Source: Gemmatimonadota bacterium | GTDB lineage: Bacteria; Gemmatimonadota; Gemmatimonadetes; Gemmatimonadales; Gemmatimonadaceae | DNA: 64,000 bases | Assembly (NCBI GenBank): GCA_016719105.1 | Contig: JADKAQ010000017.1 | Location: forward strand, 160,074 to 224,073 | Direction of reading: 5' to 3' | Shown: positions 7,818 to 16,654 of the stretch, one piece after another | How the letters are laid out: every line of letters starts with the position of its first letter | Numbering within the stretch: position 1 is the stretch's first letter | Made by a program: the position numbers and the translations under genes | The notes under the pieces: model-generated | Databases searched by the model: none | What the model was told of the DNA's origin: nothing | The model's input: the letters and a program-made list of their open reading frames with translations, nothing else

Positions 7818-7988
7818 GTGCCGCGTCCCAATCGCGCTCGCCCGCCCTCGCAGCGCCCAACCCGCATCTGCGCCAGCTGTGGCCGGCCGTTCACCTGGCG
7901 AAAGAAGTGGGCGCGCGACTGGGAGCAGGTGAAGTATTGCAGCGACGGCTGTCGCCTCACGCAGGGGCGAGCGTCCGCCCCTCGATGA
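7818..7988 (+). CDS. DUF2256 small zinc-ribbon-like protein
   Basis: 56 residues from the GTG at 7818. The core CASCGRPFTWRKKWARDWEQ followed by VKYCSDGCR is the DUF2256 signature, with four Cys arranged as two knuckles that probably bind zinc. In other genomes this family often lies next to cryptochrome/photolyase genes; none is visible here. An in-frame start further upstream (7728) would add a low-complexity Arg/Pro leader, which the family lacks. The last 32 bases overlap the 3' end of the convergent patatin gene. Confidence 0.8.
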   Translation: MPRPNRARPPSQRPTRICASCGRPFTWRKKWARDWEQVKYCSDGCRLTQGRASAPR

Positions 7989-9135
7989 ACGCGGCGATGC
8001 GGGAGTGCTGCCGTTCCGCATCCTCCTCGCCCAACGCGATCACGCGTTTCAGGAAGTCCTCCTGGAACATGAGGAGCGAGAGGATGTCGGGGCTCGCCGA
8101 TTTGCGCGTGCCGAGTCCTCGCGTCAGGAATCGAAAGACGCGTGGCAGTCGCGGCTCGTACTCCCGGGCCAGCTGTCCCAGGTCGACCGACGGGCGCAGG
8201 ACGAGGATGTCGACCACGCGCATCCCGTCGCGCTGCTCGGGCGGCACTCGCTGCACGAGGTCGTTGATCATGTTCGTTCGCACCACGTCCTGGTCGATGA
8301 CGTCGAGGAAGACGGCGTTGTAGAGCGTGCCGAGGATCTGCGCCGGCGGCGGATAGGCCGGGAGTTCGGTCGGTACGGGGCGCCGGCGCGAGGCGTCGCT
8401 GCGCGTGGAGATGGTCAGGATGCGCGACGCCCCGAGGTGCAGCGCCGGCGAGAGCGGCGCCGTGAGGCGCATCCCGCCGTCGCCGTACCATTCGTGCTCC
8501 ACGCGCTCGGCGGGAAAGAAGATCGGCAGCGCTGCCGACGCCATGACGTGATCGATGCCTAACCGTGCGATGACGCTGCGGCGCTGCGGGCGCTCCCACA
8601 TCAGGGGGCGTCGCCCCTCGACCCAGGTCACGGATTGTCCGGTGGTATAGCTCGTCGCACTGAGCGCCGCGGCCTGAAGCGTCCCGCGCTCCAGATTGTA
8701 CCGGATCCCCGGAAGTGCCCCGGTCTCGTCCCGTTCGAGTGTGCGTTCGAGGAAGTCGCGCAGCGGCGCCGTGTCGACCATCCCGCGCACCCGTTCGCGT
8801 TCCGATGGATCGCCCGACATGAGCCCATAGCCCGAGCGAATGACCCCCGTGAGCAGCGAGCGCGCGTCCACGCGATACACCTGCTCGGGCGACATCGCCA
8901 GCCAGTGCCTGACGAGTTGCTCGGTGGACTCGGCGAAGGTGCCGCGGTGCGACGCGAGGTGCACCGTGTTGATCGCCCCGGCCGAGACGCCGACCAGGAT
9001 GGGGAGCTGCAACTGTGGATAGTGGCGCGCGATGGCGCGCAGCAGCCCCGCCTGGTACGCGCCGCGCGCGCCACCGCCGCCGAGCACGAGGGCCAGGCCG
9101 TCGGTGACCGGGGTTGGGCGCAATGGGGTGGACAT
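7957..9135 (-). CDS. Patatin-like phospholipase
   Basis: 392 residues. The serine lipase motifs are all visible: the oxyanion glycine-rich loop GGGGARGAYQAG at about residues 19-30, the nucleophile elbow GVSAG with Ser at about residue 51, and the catalytic Asp in the D-G-G motif (YGDGGMRL) at about residue 220. No signal peptide is seen, so it acts in the cytoplasm or at the inner face of the membrane as a bacterial RssA/YjjU-type acyl hydrolase. The C-terminal third (IDQDVVRTNMINDLV onward) matches the usual DUF3336-free bacterial patatins. ATG at 9133-9135; it diverges from the TonB receptor gene. Confidence 0.9.
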   Translation of the reverse strand: MSTPLRPTPVTDGLALVLGGGGARGAYQAGLLRAIARHYPQLQLPILVGVSAGAINTVHLASHRGTFAESTEQLVRHWLAMSPEQVYRVDARSLLTGVIRSGYGLMSGDPSERERVRGMVDTAPLRDFLERTLERDETGALPGIRYNLERGTLQAAALSATSYTTGQSVTWVEGRRPLMWERPQRRSVIARLGIDHVMASAALPIFFPAERVEHEWYGDGGMRLTAPLSPALHLGASRILTISTRSDASRRRPVPTELPAYPPPAQILGTLYNAVFLDVIDQDVVRTNMINDLVQRVPPEQRDGMRVVDILVLRPSVDLGQLAREYEPRLPRVFRFLTRGLGTRKSASPDILSLLMFQEDFLKRVIALGEEDAERQHSRIAAFIEGRTLAPA

Positions 9136-9239
9136 GGGGACGCTCCTCGAAAGTATCCCGCTTCGTGCCGACGTCGTTACCGGAGTGCAGGCCGCGGTGC
9201 GACCAAGGCGTTACGTGCGACCGAGAGCTTCGCTGGTGT

Positions 9240-9259
9240 CACGGGCAACGGCGCCCGTG
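9240..9259. promoter_or_regulatory. Small perfect hairpin before the TonB receptor start
   Basis: CACGGGC at 9240-9246 and GCCCGTG at 9253-9259 form a 7-bp stem with a 6-base loop, ending 20 bases before the receptor ATG at 9280. It could occlude the ribosome site or serve as an operator. Too short to be certain. Confidence 0.3.
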
Positions 9260-9279
9260 CTCTTCACCTCGGAGCCTTC

Positions 9280-11688
9280 ATGACGTCCGTCTCATGTTCG
9301 CCGCACGCGCACGAGTACGCCAGCGCATCTCGTGACGGGGCCATCGCCCCGCGCGCGCGACTCGTGGTATCCCCCCTGCTCGTCGCCCGGGCGCTGGCCC
9401 TTGCCCTGGTCACCGTCGCCCCCCTGCAGGCCCAGCGCGCCGACTCCACGTCGCGCGATTCCACCCGCGTGCTGCGCACCATCGAGGTCCGTGGCTCCGC
9501 CACCGGGCTCGGGCAGGTGCGCGCCGGGAACGCCATCTCCAAGCTCGACGTGCAGCTCGCGCCGTCGGGGACCTCGCCGCTCAAGGCCATCGAGCGGCTT
9601 CCCGGGGTCAACATGCAGGGGGCCGATCCCTTCGGCCTCTATGAATGGGCGACGCGCATCACCATGCGCGGCTTCCAGTCGTCGCAGGTCGGGCAGACCT
9701 TCGACGGGATCACGCTGGGCGACATGTCGTACGGCAACTTCAACGGCCTCAACGTCGGGCGCGCCGTCGACTCCGACAACCTGTCGGACGCGACGGTCAC
9801 GCAGGGCGGCAGCGCGTTAGGCACCGCATCGAGCAACAACCTGGGGGGCGTGGTGCAGTACACGAGCGTCGACCCCTCCAACACGCGCGGCGTCTCGCTG
9901 CGACAGATGGTGGGGGCGTCCAGCGCCCGTCGCTCGTCGCTCAAGTTCGAGTCCGGGCTCCTCTCCAGCGGGAGCACGGCGTTCAAGAGCTACCTGAGCT
10001 TCTCGCGCTACGACACCGACAAGTGGAAGGGGTCGGGCGAACGCTTCTCGCCGGCGCGCTCAGGGCTCTTCGCGCAGAACGGGCTCGTGGGCGGCGCGGG
10101 GGAGCAGTGGATGGACCAGGTGAACTGGAAGGCGCAGCTCCTTCGCGGGGCGCACAAGTTCACCGCCTACTACAACTTCGCCGACAAGACCGAGTCCGAC
10201 TACACCGACCTCACCCTGGCGCGCTTCAACCAGTCCGGGCGCGATTGGGACCAGTTCGCCAGCTGGGACGCGGCCAAGGTGGCCGCCACGTCGAGCAACC
10301 CGGACCAGGCGTACTTCCACTCGGCGCAGGGCGCCCGTCGCGACCACCTGGCCTACCTCTCGGCCGACTTCCAGCTGAACGATCGCGCATTGGTGAGCCT
10401 CAAGCCGTACCTGCACACGAACGTTGGCGCCGGCGACTGGCACGCCCCCAACTACGGCTCGACTGCCTTCTCGCCGGACCCCATCTACTTCCGCCAGACC
10501 ATCTACGACACGCGGCGCATGGGCGTCCTGGCGCGCGGTCGCTTCCAGTTTGGCGGGAACGACCTCGAGGTCGGTGGGTGGCTGGAACAGAACGAAGCCA
10601 ACATCACGCGCAAGGCGTGGCGCATGAAGAACTACGCCAGCAGCCCGGTCGTGGACTTCTCGAACGTGCTGGCGCAGTTCTTCGATCGCACCGGCGACAT
10701 CTCGACGCGCACGCTCTACGTGCAGAACACCAACACCTTCGCCGGCGAGCGGCTCAAGGTGTCGTATGGCGTGAAGTACCTCTCCATCGGCGCCGACTTC
10801 ACCAACAACGGCAAGACCGACGCGGCCGCCAAGCTGTTCGGCGACCCGACGCGTCCCAACGTCTCGATCCCGACCGACGGTGGGCTGCTGCCGCAGGTGG
10901 GGCTCGTCTGGTCGGCTGATCGCGACTGGCAGTTCTTCGGCAACTTCTCGCAGAACGTGAACGCGTATCCGTACTCGCCGCAGAGCGGTGTGTACAACAC
11001 CAACGCGACGGCCTTCGACTTCTTCAAGGACAACACCAAGCCCGAGAAGGCGACGACCATCGAGGGTGGGGTGCGCATGCGCAAGGAGCGCGTCGAGGCG
11101 TCGCTGGGGCTGTACACCATCGACTACAACAACCGCCTCATCGGCGTGGCGGTCTGTCCGCTGACCGCCACCTGCGTCTCGTCGTTCGCCAATGTGGGCG
11201 GCGTGTCCACGCGTGGCGCCGAGGCGTTGCTCTCCTTCCGCCTGGCGGACGGCCTGAGCTGGGTCAACTCGGCGGCGTTCAACGACAGCAAGATCGACAA
11301 CGACTACAAGAGCGGGACGACGACGGTCGCCTCGTCAGGCAAGACGGTGGTCGATGCCCCCAAGGTCCTCGCCAACAGCTCGCTGCGCCTCACCCGCGGC
11401 GGCGTGCTCGGCTCGCTCAGCGCCCGCCACGTGGGGAAGCGTTACTTCAGCATCCTGAACGACATCGCGGCGCCGTCGTACACGACGCTCGACATGTCGG
11501 CCGGCTACACGTTCAAGCGGGTCGGGGCGCTCAAGGGGCTCTCGATCCAGATGAGCGCGATGAACCTCCTGGATGAGAAGTACATCGCGACCGTCGGCAC
11601 CGGCGGCTTCTCGGTGAGCGGCGACCTGGAGACCCTGATGGCCGGCTCGAAGCGTCTCGTCTTCCTGACGGTCGGCACCTCGTTCTAG
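9280..11688 (+). CDS. TonB-dependent outer-membrane receptor
   Basis: 802 residues. A signal peptide follows an unusual polar stretch of about 25 residues (SPLLVARALALALVTVAPLQAQ). The plug domain runs from about residue 65 (VLRTIEVRGSATGLGQVRAG) through LKAIERLPGVNMQGADPFG and ITMRGFQSSQVGQTFDGI. The rest is a 22-strand-type barrel rich in alternating aromatics and ends with a terminal F (VFLTVGTSF), the usual BAM signal. The plug and barrel style suggests siderophore or citrate uptake, but the substrate is unknown. ATG at 9280 is used; a later start would better expose the signal peptide but none is obvious. Contains one CGTTAGGC octamer (9815). Confidence 0.9.
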   Translation: MTSVSCSPHAHEYASASRDGAIAPRARLVVSPLLVARALALALVTVAPLQAQRADSTSRDSTRVLRTIEVRGSATGLGQVRAGNAISKLDVQLAPSGTSPLKAIERLPGVNMQGADPFGLYEWATRITMRGFQSSQVGQTFDGITLGDMSYGNFNGLNVGRAVDSDNLSDATVTQGGSALGTASSNNLGGVVQYTSVDPSNTRGVSLRQMVGASSARRSSLKFESGLLSSGSTAFKSYLSFSRYDTDKWKGSGERFSPARSGLFAQNGLVGGAGEQWMDQVNWKAQLLRGAHKFTAYYNFADKTESDYTDLTLARFNQSGRDWDQFASWDAAKVAATSSNPDQAYFHSAQGARRDHLAYLSADFQLNDRALVSLKPYLHTNVGAGDWHAPNYGSTAFSPDPIYFRQTIYDTRRMGVLARGRFQFGGNDLEVGGWLEQNEANITRKAWRMKNYASSPVVDFSNVLAQFFDRTGDISTRTLYVQNTNTFAGERLKVSYGVKYLSIGADFTNNGKTDAAAKLFGDPTRPNVSIPTDGGLLPQVGLVWSADRDWQFFGNFSQNVNAYPYSPQSGVYNTNATAFDFFKDNTKPEKATTIEGGVRMRKERVEASLGLYTIDYNNRLIGVAVCPLTATCVSSFANVGGVSTRGAEALLSFRLADGLSWVNSAAFNDSKIDNDYKSGTTTVASSGKTVVDAPKVLANSSLRLTRGGVLGSLSARHVGKRYFSILNDIAAPSYTTLDMSAGYTFKRVGALKGLSIQMSAMNLLDEKYIATVGTGGFSVSGDLETLMAGSKRLVFLTVGTSF
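9815..9822. repeat. Dispersed octamer CGTTAGGC (first of 17 copies)
   Basis: The octamer or its complement GCCTAACG starts at 9815, 11772, 12310, 12907, 17134, 17451, 20846, 24106, 24845, 34019, 34532, 37814, 41109, 47690, 48338, 53696 and 54517. In genes it mostly falls in two frames, giving Leu-Gly as TTA-GGC or Pro-Asn as CCT-AAC. TTA is otherwise almost absent from these high-GC genes. By a simple composition estimate at 69% GC, two or three copies would be expected in 64 kb. Confidence 0.7.
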
Positions 11689-11699
11689 GCTGGACCGGC

Positions 11700-11835
11700 G
11701 CAGGGCGGCCGTTTCACGAAGCAAGACACGGGGGTTCACGAGGGGAACACGGGGCTTCACGGAGAAGAGCGCGTTAGGCTGTCGTCCTCCGTGAACCCCC
11801 ATGTGACCCCCGTGGACCTCCGTGTCGAGCGTTAG
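11700..11835. repeat. Intergenic CACGG/TTCACG repeat cluster between convergent genes
   Basis: The spacer between the receptor stop and the MATE stop is built from variants of TTCACG(A/G)AG and ACACGGGG on one side and CTCCGTGAACCCCC and CCTCCGTGTCGAG on the other. The arms GGGGGTTCACG (about 11731) and CGTGAACCCCC (about 11791) are complementary, so the whole element can fold. It also holds a CGTTAGGC octamer. Similar CACGGAG-type spacers occur between genes in several environmental phyla. It may act as a bidirectional terminator. Confidence 0.5.
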
Positions 11836-11880
11836 TAGTTGTCGTGGCAGCGGCCGTCACTCGCATCCCGTCTTGCAGGA

Positions 11881-13347
11881 CTACACGTGCTTCAACTTCC
11901 AGCTCCCGCGCCTGAACAGGATCGCACTGACCACCGCCAGCGTCCCGTACGCGATGGCCACCGCCAGGAAGACGCCGTGCGGTCCCAGCTTCAGGTGCAA
12001 GGCGAGCGCCCAGGCGAGGGGGATCTCCCAGAACCAGAAGCAGCCGAGGTTCACCAGCGTCGGCGTCCAGGTGTCGCCGGCGCCGTTGAACGCCTGCGTG
12101 AGGACCATCCCGTACGCATAGAAGACGAATCCGCCCGACACGAGGCGCAGCGCGTCGACGGCATAGCGCGCGACGCCGGCGTCCTGCGTGAAGAGGGCCA
12201 CGATCTGTGGCGCCAGGATGATGAACAGCGCCTCGACGATCCCGAGGAAGACGACGTTGTACCGCCCCGCGATCCAGACCGCCTTCTCGGCACGATCGGG
12301 TTTCCCCGCGCCTAACGCCTGCCCCACCATGGTGGCCGCCGCGTTGCTCATCCCCCATGAGGGGAGGAGGGCGAAGGTGACGACGCGCATGGCGATGGTG
12401 TAGCCCGCAAGCGCCTCGCTCCCGAACCCCGAGAGGACGCGGATGAGCAGGACCCAGCTCGCCATCCCGATGAAGATCTGGAACGTCCCCGCCGCCGAGA
12501 GGCGGATCATGCGCCACATCAGCACCGGCTCGATGCGCAGGTAGCGCGCGGAGAGGTGCACGCGTCCCCCGGGACGCAGGAGGCGGGAGAGCGCGTAGAG
12601 CGCCCCCGTCCCGCGCCCGATCGTCGTCGCGACCGCCGCGCCGGTCACCCCCATCTCGGGAAAGGGGCCGAGCCCGAAAATGAGGCAGGGGCCGAGGGCG
12701 ATGTTGATCGCGTTGGCCAGCCAGAGCGTGCGCATGGCGATGGCCGCGTCGCCCGCACCACGGAAGATCGCGTTGAGCAGGAAGAGCATGAGGACGCTCG
12801 CGTTGCCGCCGAGCATCACGCGGGTGAAGTTGCTCCCCGTGGCGATGACCGCGGGCTCGGCCCCCATCAGTGCCAGCAGCTGCGGGGCAAGGACCGCCCC
12901 GGCCACGCCTAACGTGACCGACAGGAAGGCGCCGAGCCAGATGGCCTGCATCGCCGCGCGCGAGGCGCCCACGGGATCGTGCTCGCCGATGCGGCGCGAG
13001 ACCATGGCGGTGGCGCCGATGCCCAAGCCCATGGCCAAGGTGTAGACGAGCGTCAGCATCGACTCGGTGAGGCCGACGGTCGCGATGGCCTGCGGGCCGA
13101 GCCGGGAGACGAAGAAGACGTCGACGACGGCGAAGATGCTCTCCATCGACATCTCGAGGACCATCGGGATGGCGAGGATGAGGATCGCCTGCCCGGTGGC
13201 GCCCTTCGTGTAGTCGATGTGCGTGCCGCGCAGCGCGTCGCGGATCAGCGCCCAGGTCGATCGCCCGGGGGCGAGAACGAGGGCGTCGCCGGACGACGTC
13301 GCGCTGGCTGCCGACGTATCGGCCGGTGGCGGTGACTGTTCTGGCAT
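11881..13347 (-). CDS. MATE family multidrug/toxin efflux transporter
   Basis: 488 residues with about twelve hydrophobic segments in two homologous halves. MATE hallmarks include AILILAIPMVLEMSMESIFAV in segment 1, FVSRLGPQAIATVGLTESML, and the second-half FIGMASWVLLIRVLSGFGSEA. These proteins export cationic compounds in exchange for Na+ or H+ across the inner membrane. About 50 soluble, Ser/Pro/Ala-rich residues precede the first membrane segment. ATG at 13345-13347 (MPEQSPPPADT) was chosen; the long in-frame extension upstream overlaps the divergent neighbour and has no family resemblance. Two CGTTAGGC octamers lie inside. Confidence 0.9.
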   Translation of the reverse strand: MPEQSPPPADTSAASATSSGDALVLAPGRSTWALIRDALRGTHIDYTKGATGQAILILAIPMVLEMSMESIFAVVDVFFVSRLGPQAIATVGLTESMLTLVYTLAMGLGIGATAMVSRRIGEHDPVGASRAAMQAIWLGAFLSVTLGVAGAVLAPQLLALMGAEPAVIATGSNFTRVMLGGNASVLMLFLLNAIFRGAGDAAIAMRTLWLANAINIALGPCLIFGLGPFPEMGVTGAAVATTIGRGTGALYALSRLLRPGGRVHLSARYLRIEPVLMWRMIRLSAAGTFQIFIGMASWVLLIRVLSGFGSEALAGYTIAMRVVTFALLPSWGMSNAAATMVGQALGAGKPDRAEKAVWIAGRYNVVFLGIVEALFIILAPQIVALFTQDAGVARYAVDALRLVSGGFVFYAYGMVLTQAFNGAGDTWTPTLVNLGCFWFWEIPLAWALALHLKLGPHGVFLAVAIAYGTLAVVSAILFRRGSWKLKHV

Positions 13348-13492
13348 GGCTGGTGGCGTCTGTTGGCCAGACCCTGCGCGGGAAAGCGCCGTCACATTCC
13401 GCGGGTCGCGGCACCATCGGCAACCTACGCCGATTCGCGTCGGGGGAACTCCTTCTCGACAGTCGTGCGCGCCGTCGCCATTCTCCGCGACC

Positions 13493-14509
13493 ATGACGCG
13501 CGTCCACGCCCCCAGTCCCAGCCACCCGTGGCATCTGCTCCAGGGGGCGATGCTGCTCGCGACGCTGGCCTTTCTCGTGGCCGTCTGGTTGAGCCCGGAG
13601 CCGTCGCTCTCGCTCTTTTGGGGCGTGGTGGTCCCCCTCCTCCCGTTCAGCTTCCTCGTCACTCCATTGCTATGGCGGGGCGTGTGTCCGCTCGCCACGC
13701 TCAACATGCTGGCAAACACCCCGGGGGGGCGGCGCCTCCCGTCGCGTGTCTCGCGATGGGCCGGCGCTCCGGCGATGCTCGCGCTCTTCGTGCTCGTCCC
13801 CGCGCGTCACTTCGCCTTCAACGTGCGTGGCGAGGCGCTGGCCCTACTCGTGGTCGGGGCGGCCGTGGCGGCGGTGGTCCTCGGACGCCGCTACGAGGCG
13901 CGCGCCGGCTTCTGCAACTACCTCTGCCCGGTGCTCCCCGTCGAGCAGCTCTACGGACTGCAACCGTCGATCGCCGTCGACAACCCGCGTTGCGCCACCT
14001 GCAGCGCCTGCACCCCGCGTGGGTGCCTCGACAACGCCCGGAGCAAGGCGGTCGCGCAGCTCCTCGGTCCCGCACGGCGGGGGCGTGGGTGGCTGCTCTC
14101 GGCGTTTGGGCTCTTCGCCATCGCCTTCCCGGGATTCGTCTACGGCTACTTCAACGTCAGCGACGCCGAGGCGTCGGCGGCGTGGACGATCTATGCGCAC
14201 ATGCTCGAACACGCACTCCAGAGCGCGGCGCTGTTCGGCACGTTGATCTTCATCTCCGGTGCGACGGCGGCGCTTGCCCTCCCGCTGCTCTCGGCGATCG
14301 CGGCGGGGACGTACTACTGGTATGCGGTCCCGGTGATCCTCAAGGCGCTCCACGTGCTGTCGCCAGCGGCGACGCTGGGCGGTCGGGTGGTCGTCGCCGT
14401 CTTCCTCGCCTGGTGGCTGCAGCGTGCGCTGCGGCTGACGGCGCGCGAGGCGCGAACGACCGGCACGCCGGAGTCGTCGCGCGAACTGCCCACGCTCGTC
14501 GTCGACTGA
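13493..14509 (+). CDS. NapH/CcoG-like polyferredoxin membrane protein
   Basis: 338 residues. The first membrane helices are followed by a Cys-rich loop FCNYLCPVLPVEQLYG (about residues 140-155) and NPRCATCSACTPRGCLD (about residues 163-180), the pattern of 4Fe-4S binding in NapH-type proteins. The second motif reads C-x2-C-x2-C-x4-C, one residue longer than the usual last gap. Five or more further helices follow. NapH-like proteins pass electrons from quinol to periplasmic reductases or help oxidase assembly, but no partner gene is beside it. ATG at 13493, divergent from the MATE gene with a 145-base shared promoter region. Confidence 0.7.
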   Translation: MTRVHAPSPSHPWHLLQGAMLLATLAFLVAVWLSPEPSLSLFWGVVVPLLPFSFLVTPLLWRGVCPLATLNMLANTPGGRRLPSRVSRWAGAPAMLALFVLVPARHFAFNVRGEALALLVVGAAVAAVVLGRRYEARAGFCNYLCPVLPVEQLYGLQPSIAVDNPRCATCSACTPRGCLDNARSKAVAQLLGPARRGRGWLLSAFGLFAIAFPGFVYGYFNVSDAEASAAWTIYAHMLEHALQSAALFGTLIFISGATAALALPLLSAIAAGTYYWYAVPVILKALHVLSPAATLGGRVVVAVFLAWWLQRALRLTAREARTTGTPESSRELPTLVVD

Positions 14510-14524
14510 GGCGTCGCCGAGCGG

Positions 14525-14944
14525 TCAGTCGGGGATGACCGCCGTCGCTTCGATCTCGACCTTGGCGCGCGGCTCGACCAGACCGGCGACGATCACCACC
14601 GCCATCGCCGGGAAGTGGCGCCCCACGATCTCTCGATAGGCACGCCCCACCTCGCGCAGCGCCGCCGTGTACTCGTCGCGGCTGGTGACGTACCACGTGA
14701 GGCGCACGAGGTGCTCTCCCGAGGCGCCGGCGGCCGCGAGCACTGCCATCACGTTGCGAAAGGCCTGCGCACACTGTGTCGCGAAGTCATCGCTCTGGAA
14801 CTGCATGGTGACGGGGTCCCACCCGATCTGTCCGGCGGTCACCACCAGGCGTCCGCGCGCCGTCATGCCGTCCGAATAGCCTGAGGGGCGCGGCCAACCG
14901 GGGGTGGCGAGCGGGGAGGGGAGCGCGCCTTCGCGTTCGGCCAC
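14525..14944 (-). CDS. RidA/YjgF family enamine deaminase, last gene of the anthranilate operon
   Basis: 139 residues of the RidA fold: an early SGYSDGMTARGRLVVTAGQIG, central FATQCAQAFRNVMAVLAAAG, and the late arginine-containing strand, here VEPRAKVEIEATAVIPD. RidA proteins hydrolyse reactive enamines and imines. The GTG start at 14942-14944 lies 3 bases after the ligase stop, so it is probably translated with it. In this operon the substrate could be the ring enamine made by the 2-aminobenzoyl-CoA monooxygenase/reductase; that role is inference from context. The catalytic Arg of canonical RidA appears as R in VEPRAKVE. Confidence 0.85.
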   Translation of the reverse strand: MAEREGALPSPLATPGWPRPSGYSDGMTARGRLVVTAGQIGWDPVTMQFQSDDFATQCAQAFRNVMAVLAAAGASGEHLVRLTWYVTSRDEYTAALREVGRAYREIVGRHFPAMAVVIVAGLVEPRAKVEIEATAVIPD

Positions 14945-14947
14945 GGG

Positions 14948-16654
14948 TCAACTCCTCGGTTCGGTGGCGGTCTCGCGCGCGCGGTCGCGCAGCACGAAGC
15001 GTTGCAGCTTGCCGGTCGCCGTGCGCGGCATCGTGTCGACGAACTCCACGGCCCGCGGGTACTTGTACGGGGCGAGCTGTTCCTTCACCCAGTCCTGCAG
15101 CACCCGCGCCGTCGCCGTGGAATGCTCGACGCCGGGTCTGGTCACGACGAAGGCCTTCACGAGCTGCCCGCGATGCTCGTCCGGCACGCCGATGACCGCG
15201 CACTCCTGCACCGCCGGGTGCTCCAGCAGCACCCCCTCCACCTCGGGGCCGGAGATGTTGTACCCCGACGAGATGATCATGTCGTCGGTGCGCGCCTGGT
15301 ACCAGAAGTAGCCGCCGGCATCGCGAATGTAGGAGTCGCCGGTGAGGTTCCAGCCCCCCTGCACGTACGCGCGCTGGCGTTCGAGGTTGTCGAGGTATCG
15401 GCACCCGGTGGGGCCGCGCACGGCGAGTCGCCCGATGGTGCCGTCGGGGACGGGGCGCATCGACTCGTCCATCACGCACGCCTCGTAGCCCGGCACCACG
15501 CGCCCCGTTGCCCCCGGGCGCACGTCGTCTCCCGAGGCGCTGATGAAGATGTGCAGCAGCTCCGTGGCGCCGATCCCGTCGATGATCGTGAGTCCGGTCG
15601 CCTCTCGCCAGGCGGTGAAGGTCGACAGCGGCAACGCCTCCCCCGCCGAGACGCAGCGCTTGAGCGAGGAGAGGTCGTAGTCCTGTCGCATCCCCAGCAT
15701 CGCACGATAGGCGGTCGGCGCGGTGAAGATGGTCGTCGCCCGGTACTCCTGGATCGCCTGGATGAGGAACGGGGGGGTCGCCTGCTCCAGGAGGACGCTG
15801 CTCGCCCCGACGCGCATGGGGAAGAGGACCAGCCCCCCGAGCCCGAAGGTGAAGGCAAACGGCGGGGAGCCGACGAAGACGTCGTCCATCTCCGGCTTGA
15901 GCACGTACCGCGGGAAGCAGTCGCAGATCGCGAGCACATCCCGATGGAAGTGCATCGTCCCTTTCCCCTCGCCGGTGGTGCCCGAGGTGAAGGCGATGAG
16001 CGCGACGTCGTCGGCGGCGGTCGCGACGTTGGTGAACGTCACCGGCTTCCCCGCCATCAGCGCCTCGATCGACCCGGTGGCGTCGACATCGGATGCCACG
16101 TTGTACTCGACGACCCGTCCCCCCTCACGCGCGCGGCCATCGTGATGGTGCGCCATCGCCACCGCACAGTCGGCGGCCAGGCGCGCGTCGGTGATGGCGA
16201 GCGCGATGCGTGCCTTGTCGGCGATGAAGACGAGCTCGCGGGCCCGGCTGAGCGGGACGGTGCTGACCACGACGCCGCCGGCCTTGAGGACCGCAAACCA
16301 GAGCGCGGCCATCATTGGCGAGTTGGGGCCACGCAGGAGGACACGGTTCCCCGGAACGAGACCGAGGTCGTCCACCAGCACGTGGGCGATCTGGTTGGCC
16401 CTGGCCAGCAGGTCGGCGTAGCTCCACATGAGGCCGGGGGCACGGAAGCAGGGGCGACCGCCCCATCCGCGCGCGACCGCCCCATCCAGCAGCTCGGCGG
16501 CGCAGTTCAGCCGGTCGGGATAGTCCAACTCCGGGATGCCGGCATAATCCATCGTCGGCCACAGGTCGCGCGCGGGGAGGGCATCGTGCGCGAAGTGGTC
16601 GACGTGTGCGGTGGCCACACCGCCTGGGAGGCGGCGCGTCGTGGGCTCGCTCAT
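14948..16654 (-). CDS. 2-aminobenzoate-CoA ligase (benzoate-CoA ligase family)
   Basis: 568 residues of the ANL superfamily. It activates an aromatic carboxylate with ATP to an acyl-adenylate and then to the CoA thioester. Visible motifs: FTSGTTGEGKGTMHFH (P-loop A3) at about residues 220-235, a class-typical VGSPPFAFTFGLGGLVLFP, GIGATELLHIF (A5), the hinge region YFWYQARTDDMIISSGYNI (A7/A8), and the catalytic Lys in PRTATGKLQRF near the end. The start is ATG at 16652-16654, overlapping the acyl-CoA dehydrogenase stop by four bases (ATGA). The neighbouring monooxygenase/reductase points to 2-aminobenzoate as substrate. Confidence 0.88.
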   Translation of the reverse strand: MSEPTTRRLPGGVATAHVDHFAHDALPARDLWPTMDYAGIPELDYPDRLNCAAELLDGAVARGWGGRPCFRAPGLMWSYADLLARANQIAHVLVDDLGLVPGNRVLLRGPNSPMMAALWFAVLKAGGVVVSTVPLSRARELVFIADKARIALAITDARLAADCAVAMAHHHDGRAREGGRVVEYNVASDVDATGSIEALMAGKPVTFTNVATAADDVALIAFTSGTTGEGKGTMHFHRDVLAICDCFPRYVLKPEMDDVFVGSPPFAFTFGLGGLVLFPMRVGASSVLLEQATPPFLIQAIQEYRATTIFTAPTAYRAMLGMRQDYDLSSLKRCVSAGEALPLSTFTAWREATGLTIIDGIGATELLHIFISASGDDVRPGATGRVVPGYEACVMDESMRPVPDGTIGRLAVRGPTGCRYLDNLERQRAYVQGGWNLTGDSYIRDAGGYFWYQARTDDMIISSGYNISGPEVEGVLLEHPAVQECAVIGVPDEHRGQLVKAFVVTRPGVEHSTATARVLQDWVKEQLAPYKYPRAVEFVDTMPRTATGKLQRFVLRDRARETATEPRS

